Below, one piece after another: positions 44,397-53,193 of a DNA stretch of 64,000 nucleotides (the stretch's first letter is position 1; each line of letters begins with the position of its first letter). Under the pieces are notes generated by a model that was not told the origin of the DNA, searched no databases, and saw nothing but the letters and a program-made list of their open reading frames with translations. Made by a program: the position numbers and the translations under genes. The stretch spans positions 1 to 64,000 of the forward strand of contig NZ_JAGGKA010000013.1 in NCBI RefSeq assembly GCF_017873215.1. The letters run 5' to 3'. The stretch comes from Clostridium tetanomorphum (GTDB lineage Bacteria; Bacillota; Clostridia; Clostridiales; Clostridiaceae).

Positions 44397-46190
44397 CTAT
44401 TTATTTAAATATTTTTCTATTTCATCATGTGGTAAAGGTCTGCTTAAAACATATCCTTGTATTTTATCACAATCTTGCATCCTTAAAAATTTAACCTGTT
44501 CTCCTATCTCTACCCCTTCTGCTACTACATCTATTTTCATTTTATGAGCTAATTGAATTATTTCCCCTGTTATTGCCTCATCATCTGAATCCTCTTTAAT
44601 ATCATCTACAAAAACTTTATCTATTTTCAATGTATTTATAGGTAGCTTCTTCAAGTAGTTAAGTGATGAATATCCTGTTCCAAAATCATCTAAAGATATT
44701 CTTATTCCCATTTCTTTTAAAGACTTTAGCTTCTTAATAACAGAATCTATGGACTTCATAAGTGTACTCTCTGTAATCTCTATATCTAAAAATTTAGGAT
44801 TCATATTAACTTTATTCAATACATCTTTAACTGTAGGCATAAAATCATTCTGTTGTAATTGAAGAGAAGATACATTTACAGACATAGTTATTTCTTTATA
44901 TCCCATTTTTTGCCAAAACATATTTTGCAAAATAGCAGTTTCTAATACCCATTTTCCTATAGGCACTATAAGTCCTGTACTTTCCGCTAAAGGAATAAAC
45001 TTAGCTGGAGAAATAAGACCTTTTTCTGGATGCTTCCATCTTATAAGAGCCTCTACACCTATAATTTTACTTGTTTTTAAACTCATTTGAGGTTGATAAT
45101 ATAATAAAAACTCATTGTTTTCTACAGCTTTTCTTAAATCTAATTCTAATTGTGTCTTCTGTAAAATATTATTGTATATAGATTTATGAAAAAATTCATA
45201 CCTATTTTTACCCTTTTCTTTTGCTATATACATAGCACTATCTGAATTCTTCAATAAAGTATAAGAATCTTTGCCATTATCAGGATACATATCTATACCT
45301 ATACTTATAGTTATATATATATCATGTCCTTCAACGATAATAGGTTTTTGGAAATATTCTAATATATCTTTTGCAACATCTATCACTTGTTCTTTATCTT
45401 TAACAAAGCTTTTAGCAATTAAAAATTCATCTCCGCCTATTCTACAGATCATATCATTTGAATGAATAATTTTCTTTAGCTCATTACTAATATTAACTAG
45501 AACTTTATCACCAAATTTATGTCCTAAGGTATCATTTATATTTCTAAAGTTATCTAAATCTATCAATAAAAAAGCTACTTTAATTTTATCTCTACATTCT
45601 CTAATTTTTTCATCTATTTTTTCCTTTAGCAAATGAAAATTAGGCAATCCTGTTAATCTATCATAATAAGCTAACTGCTTTATTTTTTCCTCATATACTT
45701 TTCTATCCGTTATATCTGATAGAGAGCCAGCCATACGAATAGGTCTACCATTTCCATCTCTTAAAATTTTTCCTCTTGCTAGAACCCATTTATAACTATC
45801 ATTTTTATACTTCATTCTATATTCACAGAAAAAGTAAGGAGTCTTTCCTTTCAAATAATCTTTTAATGCATTAAGAGCCATTTCCAAATCTTGTGGAGAA
45901 ATTAATCTAGTCCATTTACCAATTATACTTAAATTTCTTTTCATCTCCTCATATCCCATTTCTTTTTTCCACTTTTCTGATATAAAAAATTTATTATTTA
46001 TAAAATCCCAGTCCCATAATGCATCATTTGCTCCTTCTACTGCAAGTCTATATCTTTCTTCACTTATTCTTAATGCTTCTTGATTTTTTCTAAGCTCCTC
46101 ATATTGACTTCTTAATTCTTCTTCCGTTATAGCTAATTCTTCATATATATTAGAGAGTTCCTCATACTTAAATTCTATAGAGTTTTCCAT
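44397..46190 (-). CDS. PAS-GGDEF-EAL cyclic-di-GMP enzyme
   Basis: A 597-residue cytoplasmic protein: an N-terminal coiled coil (ELAITEEELRSQYEELRKNQE), a PAS/PAC sensor (about residues 40-165), a GGDEF domain with intact motif RIGGDEF near residue 251, and an EAL domain with intact VEALIRW near 380 and DDFGTGYSSLNYL. Both the diguanylate cyclase and the phosphodiesterase sites look complete, so it may make or degrade c-di-GMP depending on the PAS signal. No membrane segment. Single gene. Confidence 0.95.
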   Translation of the reverse strand: MENSIEFKYEELSNIYEELAITEEELRSQYEELRKNQEALRISEERYRLAVEGANDALWDWDFINNKFFISEKWKKEMGYEEMKRNLSIIGKWTRLISPQDLEMALNALKDYLKGKTPYFFCEYRMKYKNDSYKWVLARGKILRDGNGRPIRMAGSLSDITDRKVYEEKIKQLAYYDRLTGLPNFHLLKEKIDEKIRECRDKIKVAFLLIDLDNFRNINDTLGHKFGDKVLVNISNELKKIIHSNDMICRIGGDEFLIAKSFVKDKEQVIDVAKDILEYFQKPIIVEGHDIYITISIGIDMYPDNGKDSYTLLKNSDSAMYIAKEKGKNRYEFFHKSIYNNILQKTQLELDLRKAVENNEFLLYYQPQMSLKTSKIIGVEALIRWKHPEKGLISPAKFIPLAESTGLIVPIGKWVLETAILQNMFWQKMGYKEITMSVNVSSLQLQQNDFMPTVKDVLNKVNMNPKFLDIEITESTLMKSIDSVIKKLKSLKEMGIRISLDDFGTGYSSLNYLKKLPINTLKIDKVFVDDIKEDSDDEAITGEIIQLAHKMKIDVVAEGVEIGEQVKFLRMQDCDKIQGYVLSRPLPHDEIEKYLNK

Positions 46191-46386
46191 ATTATCACAC
46201 CTACTTAAGTAAATTCCTTTAATTTAATAGCTCATATTAATTATTAACATAATCATTCTTAAATATTATAATATAGATTCTTTTATTATAGTATTATTTA
46301 TATTAAAAAAAGGAAGCAGTGCTCCCTTTTCTATTCGTAAAAGTCGTACACTATATAAATACATTAACAAAATACATCTAAACTTT

Positions 46387-47055
46387 TTATTTTTTTAAAA
46401 AGTCTAACGTTGTATTTCGTATAAAATTATATAATGTTTTTTTCCCTTCATAAGGAACATATACAAGGAAATCTTTAATTTTCTTATCCTTAAGTTCATC
46501 TATAAAACCATTTATAAGAAAAACAATTTCCATAATGTTTTTATCATCCTCAACATAATTACGTAAATTATCAAGCAACTTCTTCTGTATACTTTCAGAG
46601 TTTATAAATTTACTTATCATAGGATTACTATTTGCTATAAACTTTCCAACTTCTTCTTTAGCTCTACTCTTAAATTTGTCATTGTCTATTATTTCTTTAA
46701 TCTTCTTAGCAATCTGATCTTTGTTATTATAAACATAAACTTTTAGCACATTTTCAAATCCAGGAGGAAATATTTCTTTAAAAGTCTTATTACTATCTTC
46801 GATTTTTCTTAATTTTCCATCAATTGCATTGCTAGCTTTTTCTTCTATTTCCTTGTAAGTTAAAAACTCCTCTTCACATTCCCCATTTTTAAATCCTTGT
46901 AATTTTTTTAACAATTTTTTATAAGATCTAATTATTTCTTTAAATTCATCTTCATTTTCTGCATCTCCATCTATATCAATTCTTAATTGATTTATTCTGT
47001 TGCTAATTAGATTTTCTATACTCTGTAATTCATTATAATTTAGCTCTACATACAT
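46387..47055 (-). CDS. Helical protein of unknown function, 222 aa
   Basis: Not recognised. The protein is highly charged and almost all-helical, with an N-terminal coiled-coil-like stretch (residues 8-55, LISNRINQLRIDI...YKKLLKKLQGF) and a C-terminal part with amphipathic helices (FINSESIQKKLLDNL). The start at 47055 is preferred: the in-frame GTG at 47064 is part of its AGAGGTG site. Upstream of, and on the same strand as, the GGDEF-EAL gene, 196 bp apart; a link in function is not shown. Confidence 0.7.
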   Translation of the reverse strand: MYVELNYNELQSIENLISNRINQLRIDIDGDAENEDEFKEIIRSYKKLLKKLQGFKNGECEEEFLTYKEIEEKASNAIDGKLRKIEDSNKTFKEIFPPGFENVLKVYVYNNKDQIAKKIKEIIDNDKFKSRAKEEVGKFIANSNPMISKFINSESIQKKLLDNLRNYVEDDKNIMEIVFLINGFIDELKDKKIKDFLVYVPYEGKKTLYNFIRNTTLDFLKK

Positions 47056-47288
47056 AAAAATCACCTCTAGGTAATATTTTTTATATTCAATATTATCTAT
47101 ATTAATATCATACCTATTATATTATATGTTTTCGACATTAATTAATAAAACTCCTTTACAAATTTAAAAAATTATACCTTTAATCTAATAATTATTTATA
47201 TAAAATTTATTATAAAATTAACTATTAATAGAATTGATAAGTTAATAATATAATATAGTTATATATAGTTAAAGGAAGAAGGGATATC

Positions 47289-48605
47289 TTGAAAAAAAGG
47301 CTTACTTTACTACTAACAATATTTTTTGCTTTTATATTTCTATTTATTATTTCAGTACGAATAGCTGAAAATAAAAATACAAAAGAATTACAAAGCGATA
47401 CTTCATATACCATATATCTAGAAAATGATACTGTAGCAAATTTCCCAAAAACATCTGATAAATCTATAAGTTATAGAAAAGCTAACATAAATATATGGTC
47501 AATTAATTTAATTTTAACCTTTGCTATTCCTATTTTATTTTTAACAACTGGTTTTTCCATTAAAATAAAATCTATTGCTGAAAATATAAGCTCTCATTTA
47601 ATTTTGCAAATAGCTATTTATTTTATAATATTTACAACAATAAATTGTTTAATTACTCTCCCTTTAGATTACTACAGTAGTTTTATTAATAAGCACAATT
47701 TCGGGTTATCAAATCAAAGTTCTTTAAAATGGTTTAGTGATTACTTTAAAAGTTTTTCTTTATCAATGATAATAGGTGCTATATTTATATGGATACCTTA
47801 TTTTATAATAAAGGCTAGCCCTAAAAAATGGTGGCTATATTTAGGAGTTCTATCAATACCAGTACTTTTATTTACTACTTTTATTTCTCCTAGATATATA
47901 GATCCACTTTTTAATAAATATACTGCTATAGAAAATAAAAATTTAGAGAAAAAAATCTATGAACAATTAGAAAAAGTTGGACTAGAAAATAGTAATTTAT
48001 ATCAAGTAGATAAAAGTGTAGATACCAAAGAGATGAATGCTTATATGACAGGAGTATTTTCTTCAAAACGAATAGTTTTATGGGATACAACTATAAATAA
48101 ATTATCAGAAAATGAAACTTTAGCTGTTACTGCCCATGAAATAGGTCATTATGTTATGGGGCATGTTTGGAAATCTATAGTTTTAGGAGGTTTATTTACA
48201 ATATTAATATTATACTTAGTTAATAAAACTGCTTTATGGATCATATTTAACTTTGGAAAAAATTTAGGTTTTGATAAACTATATGATATAGCTGCTTTAC
48301 CACTTATAATATTACTTATGAATTTCTTTATTTTCTTAGGAAATCCAGTAATAAATACTTATTCTAGATATGTTGAAAGGCAAGCTGATACTTTCCAATT
48401 AGAACTAACTAAGGATACTAATTCAGCTATAACTTCTACTATAAAACTTCATGAAAATAGTTTAGCTCTTCCCCATCCAAGTAAAATATATGAAATTTGG
48501 TATTATACACATCCATCCTACTATGATAGAATAAAATTTGCTACAGAATATATGCCTTGGAAAGAAAACAAACCATTAAAGTATGGTAAATATATAAAAA
48601 AATAG
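47289..48605 (+). CDS. M48-family (Ste24-type) membrane metallopeptidase
   Basis: A 438-residue polytopic zinc protease. The zinc motif HEIGH lies in TAHEIGHYVMGH near residues 283-287, the third ligand in YVERQADTFQLEL near 360. NAYMTGVFSSKRIVLWDT just upstream is typical of the Ste24/CAAX prenyl protease branch. About six membrane helices. Bacteria of this kind do not prenylate such peptides, so a role in membrane protein quality control is more likely. Start is TTG at 47289 after GGAAGAAGGG. Confidence 0.92.
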   Translation: MKKRLTLLLTIFFAFIFLFIISVRIAENKNTKELQSDTSYTIYLENDTVANFPKTSDKSISYRKANINIWSINLILTFAIPILFLTTGFSIKIKSIAENISSHLILQIAIYFIIFTTINCLITLPLDYYSSFINKHNFGLSNQSSLKWFSDYFKSFSLSMIIGAIFIWIPYFIIKASPKKWWLYLGVLSIPVLLFTTFISPRYIDPLFNKYTAIENKNLEKKIYEQLEKVGLENSNLYQVDKSVDTKEMNAYMTGVFSSKRIVLWDTTINKLSENETLAVTAHEIGHYVMGHVWKSIVLGGLFTILILYLVNKTALWIIFNFGKNLGFDKLYDIAALPLIILLMNFFIFLGNPVINTYSRYVERQADTFQLELTKDTNSAITSTIKLHENSLALPHPSKIYEIWYYTHPSYYDRIKFATEYMPWKENKPLKYGKYIKK

Positions 48606-48688
48606 CTGAGTATAATATCCATTATTTATTTTATAAAATTTTATAATATAACCTGGAACACCAAAAATAGCCAACCTAATTTTTATTA

Positions 48689-48814
48689 GTTGATAATTAA
48701 CAGTGGACAGTTAATGATAATTTTTTCTACCCTGTACAAAAATTCAGAATTAAATCTTTTGTATAATATTAATTGAAAAAAGTCATTATCAAATGTAAAT
48801 TGTCCACTATCAAC
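48689..48814. repeat. MITE-like inverted-repeat element
   Basis: Two imperfect inverted arms of about 33-38 nt (48689-48726 and 48782-48814) share GTTGATA, AGTGGACA and TTGATAATGA-type blocks. AGTGGACA-containing palindromic repeats are scattered in clostridial genomes. It lies between the M48 gene and trpP, which are convergent. Confidence 0.6.
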
Positions 48815-48836
48815 TTTCAAAAATTATTTCTTAATT

Positions 48837-49340
48837 TTACATTGAGTATCTTAAAGCAGTATTTACAATTTTAAATAAGAAAAAGGATGCTACAGTATTT
48901 ATTAATGTAGCTGGTAAAACTACAGTTAAAACTAATACTCCAAAGGAAACTGGTAGTCCTACTATAAAGAATGCTGAAGTTAAAAATATCATTCCACTTA
49001 TAAAAGTTCCTATTATACATACAATTATAATATTCATATTAGAGTTTAGTTTATTTTTTAATGTTTTAAATAATATATATACCATTTGACAAGTTATAAT
49101 TTTATCTATCAAATTAGGTATCTGCCCTCCTGGAAAGGTAGTGGCTGCTGCAGTTAATATACCTGATACTATTCCTACTATAAGTGTGATTTTATAATCA
49201 TTTACCAAAAATATAGCAATAAACATCATTATCAGTAAAAAATCCGGCTTCATTCCAAATAAAAATGGAGGAGTGATTTGGTGAAGTAAAAATCCAATAG
49301 CTAAAAATAGTGATGATAAAACAAAATTTTTTAATTTCAT
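48837..49340 (-). CDS. trpP: Tryptophan transporter TrpP
   Basis: A 167-residue membrane protein with five to six helices, matching the TrpP family of small tryptophan transporters (ECF S-component-like): N-terminal FLLHQITPPFLFGMKPDFLLIMMF and a middle ATTFPGGQIPNLIDK. Regulation supports it: a T-box with a UGG specifier, i.e. tryptophan, lies in the leader. Function is import of tryptophan when tRNA-Trp is uncharged. Confidence 0.93.
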   Translation of the reverse strand: MKLKNFVLSSLFLAIGFLLHQITPPFLFGMKPDFLLIMMFIAIFLVNDYKITLIVGIVSGILTAAATTFPGGQIPNLIDKIITCQMVYILFKTLKNKLNSNMNIIIVCIIGTFISGMIFLTSAFFIVGLPVSFGVLVLTVVLPATLINTVASFFLFKIVNTALRYSM

Positions 49341-49977
49341 AATTAAACGACTTCCCTTCTAAATTTACATTTTTTATAAAATATTTTAGAAAAACTTTTA
49401 TCCTTCACAACATAATCTCTCCTCCTTTCCAAATACAATATAATTTAATTTTTTATAGCATAGCTGTCATTTGTAATACTTACCCTCTATAAGAGATAGG
49501 AGCCACTGCAATCATTTATAAATTCTGATAATGTTTATATGTAGAGAGTATTTTGCTTAATTAGACAAATAAAAAAACCCTCACCCTGAAATTAGGGCGA
49601 AGGTATTATCGCGGTACCACCTAAATTATGCAAAAATGCACATCTCTACTGGGATACTAACATATCCTGTCCTTTTTAACGGTAGGCTTCCGGTAAATAC
49701 TACTTTCCTTAAAGGATTTCGGTTTACTTCTATAAGGTCCATTCATAAAACCTATATTACCGAGATTCCACCATCCTCAGCTCTCTTTAAATAATCAGAT
49801 TTAACTACTCTTCCTTATCACTGAATTCTAAACTATAATTTAATTATGTTACGATTTTACCATTTTCAATAACATTTTGCAAGTTTTTTTACCCCCCTTT
49901 TAACATTTTATTTTTTATATTATAATAGATACATACTATTAATTAATATTAATTATATACTAGCAAGGAGTGTTAAT
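49341..49977. other. Leader of trpP and promoter of the DUF2156 gene
   Basis: 637 bp holding the Trp T-box (minus strand, about 49570-49850) and, at 49910-49970, the AT-rich promoter area of the plus-strand gene. Between the T-box terminator and trpP (49341-49565) nothing else was seen. Confidence 0.75.
49570..49850 (-). promoter_or_regulatory. Tryptophan T-box leader
   Basis: Minus strand. The T-box GGTGGTACCGCG lies at about 49601-49622, followed by a terminator (CCTTCGCCC / GGGTGAGGG then T7, ending near 49570). Stem I runs upstream with GAAGAGTAG and the loop GAGGATGGTGGAA. The specifier is in GAATGGACC on its 3' side: the codon UGG = Trp. Uncharged tRNA-Trp should allow transcription of trpP. 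Confidence 0.95.
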
Positions 49978-50871
49978 ATGCTAAAATTCAAACCTCTTTC
50001 AATAGAGGATAAGGAAATATTCAACAAATACTTAAAGCCATATAATTTTTTAACCTGTGAATATTCCTTTACAAATTTATACCTTTGGAAAAAAGGCTGT
50101 AATATAGAATATGCTATCTTAGATAATACTCTTATAATAAAGAAGATAGACTTCGACCATTCTTATCATTTCATGCAGCCTATAGGATATACAAAAGAAA
50201 ATTTAAAAGAAATAATAGACACCTTAATAGAATATAAAGATGAAAATAATTTAGATTATCTATTTAAAGATATAGAAGAATCTTTCTTATTAGAAATTAA
50301 GGAACTATATAAAGATAGATTAATAATAGAAGAAGATAGGGATAATGCAGACTATATATATTTAAAAAATGATTTAATGAAACTTTCTGGCAGAAAATTT
50401 CATGGTAAAAAAAATCATTACAATGCCTTTATTAAAAAATATCAATATAGAACTGCTCCTATAACAAAAGAAATTATAAATGATTGTATATTAGCTGCTA
50501 AAGAATGGTGTAATAAAAATGACTGTAAAGGATATGTTCTTTATGAATTATACGGAATACAAGAACTATTAAAGAACATAGATGAATTGGATTTTATAGG
50601 TATGGCTGTATATGTAAATGACAAAATTTCTGCTTTTACCATAGGAGAAAAAGTAAATAATGATATGGCTATTATTCACATTGAAAAAGCAGACTCTGAC
50701 ATAAGAGGACTTTATGCTTATATAAATAAAACTTTTGTAGAACAATATTTAAATGATATAACTTATATAAATAGAGAGCAAGATTTAGGTATTGAAGGAT
50801 TAAGAAAAGCAAAACTCTCTTATAATCCTGTAAAAATTGAAATGAAATACTCTGTAAAAATTAAACAATAA
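49978..50871 (+). CDS. DUF2156 (LPG-synthetase C-terminal-like) protein
   Basis: A 297-residue protein of the DUF2156 family: tandem GNAT-like folds as in the catalytic domain of MprF lysylphosphatidylglycerol synthases. Typical segments: FLTCEYSFTNLYLWKKG near residue 25, LSGRKFHGKKNHYNAF near 140 and INREQDLGIEGLRKAKLSYNP at the end. No membrane domain is attached, so it is cytoplasmic; related stand-alone proteins may use aminoacyl-tRNA or acyl donors. Substrate unknown. GCAAGGAGTG is its RBS. Confidence 0.9.
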   Translation: MLKFKPLSIEDKEIFNKYLKPYNFLTCEYSFTNLYLWKKGCNIEYAILDNTLIIKKIDFDHSYHFMQPIGYTKENLKEIIDTLIEYKDENNLDYLFKDIEESFLLEIKELYKDRLIIEEDRDNADYIYLKNDLMKLSGRKFHGKKNHYNAFIKKYQYRTAPITKEIINDCILAAKEWCNKNDCKGYVLYELYGIQELLKNIDELDFIGMAVYVNDKISAFTIGEKVNNDMAIIHIEKADSDIRGLYAYINKTFVEQYLNDITYINREQDLGIEGLRKAKLSYNPVKIEMKYSVKIKQ

Positions 50872-50905
50872 TTTCAAAAGATTACGAAGCAACTTTTCAG
50901 ATTAT

Positions 50906-50926
50906 AGAGCACAGAGCACAGAGTAC
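50906..50926. repeat. Three tandem AGAGCAC-type heptamers
   Basis: AGAGCAC AGAGCAC AGAGTAC in a row behind the DUF2156 gene. Confidence 0.6.
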
Positions 50927-50974
50927 AGATAAAAAGAATTTTTCTTAGTTAACATTACGAAAAAATCTTTCTAT

Positions 50975-51020
50975 GAGAACGTCCATAGATTTGTATTTAC
51001 ATAAATCTATGGACGTTCTC
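50975..51020. terminator. Perfect 18-bp hairpin between convergent genes
   Basis: GAGAACGTCCATAGATTT and its exact complement around a 10-nt loop. More GC-rich than its surroundings; T-runs are modest on both sides, so it may be a repeat element as well as a terminator. Confidence 0.6.
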
Positions 51021-51100
51021 CTTTCTATAGTTATAGCGGAAGAGAAACTACCTTATCTGTATTCTAAAAAAGTAGCTACACTTTTTTAATAATTTAGCTT

Positions 51101-52033
51101 CTATAGAACAAGCTGTTTATTTAACCAATATATAATGTCCTTCATAACCTCTTCTCTATTTGTTTCATTTATCATCTCATGCCTTCCGCCTTCATATAGT
51201 TTACAAGTTATATTTTTCATTCCCATTTTCTTATACATATTATATAGCCTCAATACGCCTTTACCATTTTGTCCTATAGGATCCATTGTTCCTCCTAATA
51301 TAAAAATCGGCAATTTTTTTGGCACACTTTCAACTGAAGCTTTTTTATAAGTATTTTTTATTCCTGTAAATAAATCATAAAAAAATGATGTAGTTGCTAC
51401 ATGACCACATAAAGGATCATTAATGTATTTCTCCACTTCTTTTTCATCTCTACTTAACCAATCAAATTCTGTTTTATTATTAGGGAAGTTTTTATTACAG
51501 TTAAAGAAGCATAAATTATTTAACTTACGACTTCTTGTTTTTCTTCCATACTTCTTCATTTCATATTTTGCCATTAAAATTGCAAAATCTAATTCTATAC
51601 CCCTTTTCCCATTAGTTCCAGATAATACAATTCCTTTTACCTCTTCTCCATATAATGATACATATTTCTGAACAATGAAAGATCCCATGCTGTGCCCAAA
51701 TAAAAATATAGGTACTGATTTATATTCCTGTTTAATTATGTTATTTAGCTCTTTTATATCTGCAACTAACCAATTAAATCCATTACCATCTCCCAAATAT
51801 CCTAATTTTTCTCTGGTACATGCAGTTTTACCATGTCCTCTATGGTCGTTTATATAAACAGCAAAGCCTTCTTTCGTTAATTTTCTAGCGAACCTTTCAT
51901 ATCTAGCTCCACTTTCTTCCATACCATGTACTAATTGTACAACTGCTCTAATCTCACTTTCTTCCGGCATCCATTTATATGCATGTATTTTTATTCCTTC
52001 TCCATCTTTAAAATTAAATTCATAACTTTTCAT
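51101..52033 (-). CDS. Alpha/beta hydrolase, monoacylglycerol-lipase-like
   Basis: A 310-residue serine hydrolase. The oxyanion segment VQLVHGMEESGARY is near residue 33, the nucleophile elbow GHSMGS near 114, the acid in GGTMDPIG near 245 and the His in GGRHEM near 280, so the triad is complete. N-terminus and cap region resemble lysophospholipases / monoacylglycerol lipases. Cytoplasmic, no signal peptide. The start at 52033 follows GGAGAAG; an upstream in-frame ATG overlaps that site. Confidence 0.9.
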   Translation of the reverse strand: MKSYEFNFKDGEGIKIHAYKWMPEESEIRAVVQLVHGMEESGARYERFARKLTKEGFAVYINDHRGHGKTACTREKLGYLGDGNGFNWLVADIKELNNIIKQEYKSVPIFLFGHSMGSFIVQKYVSLYGEEVKGIVLSGTNGKRGIELDFAILMAKYEMKKYGRKTRSRKLNNLCFFNCNKNFPNNKTEFDWLSRDEKEVEKYINDPLCGHVATTSFFYDLFTGIKNTYKKASVESVPKKLPIFILGGTMDPIGQNGKGVLRLYNMYKKMGMKNITCKLYEGGRHEMINETNREEVMKDIIYWLNKQLVL

Positions 52034-52112
52034 ACACTTCTCCATAATAATTATATTTTCTTTATATATTATTCTAATTTTTTAATTTTAAACTCAATAT
52101 AAATTAAATTTA

Positions 52113-53044
52113 TTATTTTACAACGTTCTTGCCTGCTATTCTTCCAAATACTATAACATCAGGAAGCGCATTTCCTCCTAGCCTATTGCCACCATGAATT
52201 CCTCCAGTAACCTCCCCTGCTGCATAAAATCCTGGTATTACTTTACCGTCTTTGCCTATAACTTGAGTTTTTTCATTTATCTTAAGCCCTCCCATGGTAT
52301 GATGAACTGCTGGATGCCTTAATGTAGCATAATAAGGAGCTTTTTCTATTTTATTTTTCCACATAGCACGACCAAAATTATCTTTTTTATTCTCTACAGA
52401 TTTATTAAAATCATTTACAGTCTTATTTTAATCCCCTGAGCTTTTTGTCTTTCAGTATCTGCAGCATTATAAGCACCACCAGATCTTATGGTGTTGCCTC
52501 CTATCATTGGCATTTTTTCTATAACTATTACTTTAGCCCCTTCTTCTCCAGCTGATACTGCTGCTGCCATACCTGCTCCACCAGCTCCTACTACAATAAC
52601 ATCAGCTTCCTTTTTTATTAATTCCTTTTTATTCCCTCGTTCACCTTCACCTAACTTTTTCAATTCCTCTATATTGCCACCTGCCTTTTTTAAAGCTAAA
52701 GTTATAGATTCAATTACACCCTTACTTGAAACTATAGCCCCTGTTATAATATCCACAGCTAAAGTTTGCTTTTCTATTATAGATTTAGGTATGTCCTTTA
52801 ATGCAAGATCACTTATTCCTTCTGTTTCTTTGTGTTCTAATATTTTTATATTTTTTATTTTATTTTCATCTACTTCTACTTCAACCTTAATAATACCGTT
52901 ATGTCCCTTAGCTTCTGCAATATATTTTCCTGGTTTAAATTTATTTCCCTTACTTGCAGTATCTTTGCTCTTACCACAAGCACCTAATGTAAAAATGAAC
53001 ATAAACATAATGAAAATTGATAACGTTTTCTTCATTATTTTCAT
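52113..53044 (-). pseudogene. Fumarate-reductase-type flavoprotein with large internal deletion
   Basis: Two pieces of one gene. The 5' piece (52415-53044) codes a lipoprotein signal (LGAC), an FMN-binding domain (ITGAIVSSKGVIESI) and the FAD motif VVGAGGAGMAAA up to SGGAYNA. The 3' piece, in another frame, codes KTVNDFNKSVENKKDNFG, then PAVHHTMGG and the FAD end FYAAGEVTGGIHGGNRLGGNALPD (quoted by key residues). The middle, including the substrate-binding cap, is missing: about 300 residues by comparison with full-length proteins. The two ends meet near 52410-52430. The product cannot work. Confidence 0.87.
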
Positions 53045-53123
53045 TAACAAATTCCCCCTGTATTATATATTTTGTATAAATTTCAAAAATTATATCCATA
53101 TAAGTCAATGTAAACTACAAACT

Positions 53124-53167
53124 AAATAGACTATATCATAATTTTAAATTTAAGATATAGTCTATTT
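53124..53167 (-). terminator. Terminator of the M16C peptidase gene
   Basis: AAATAGACTATATC / GATATAGTCTATTT, 14-bp stem, 16-nt AT-rich loop, 27 bp behind the stop. Confidence 0.7.
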
Positions 53168-53193
53168 AATCTTTTTAATTGATTATCATATTC

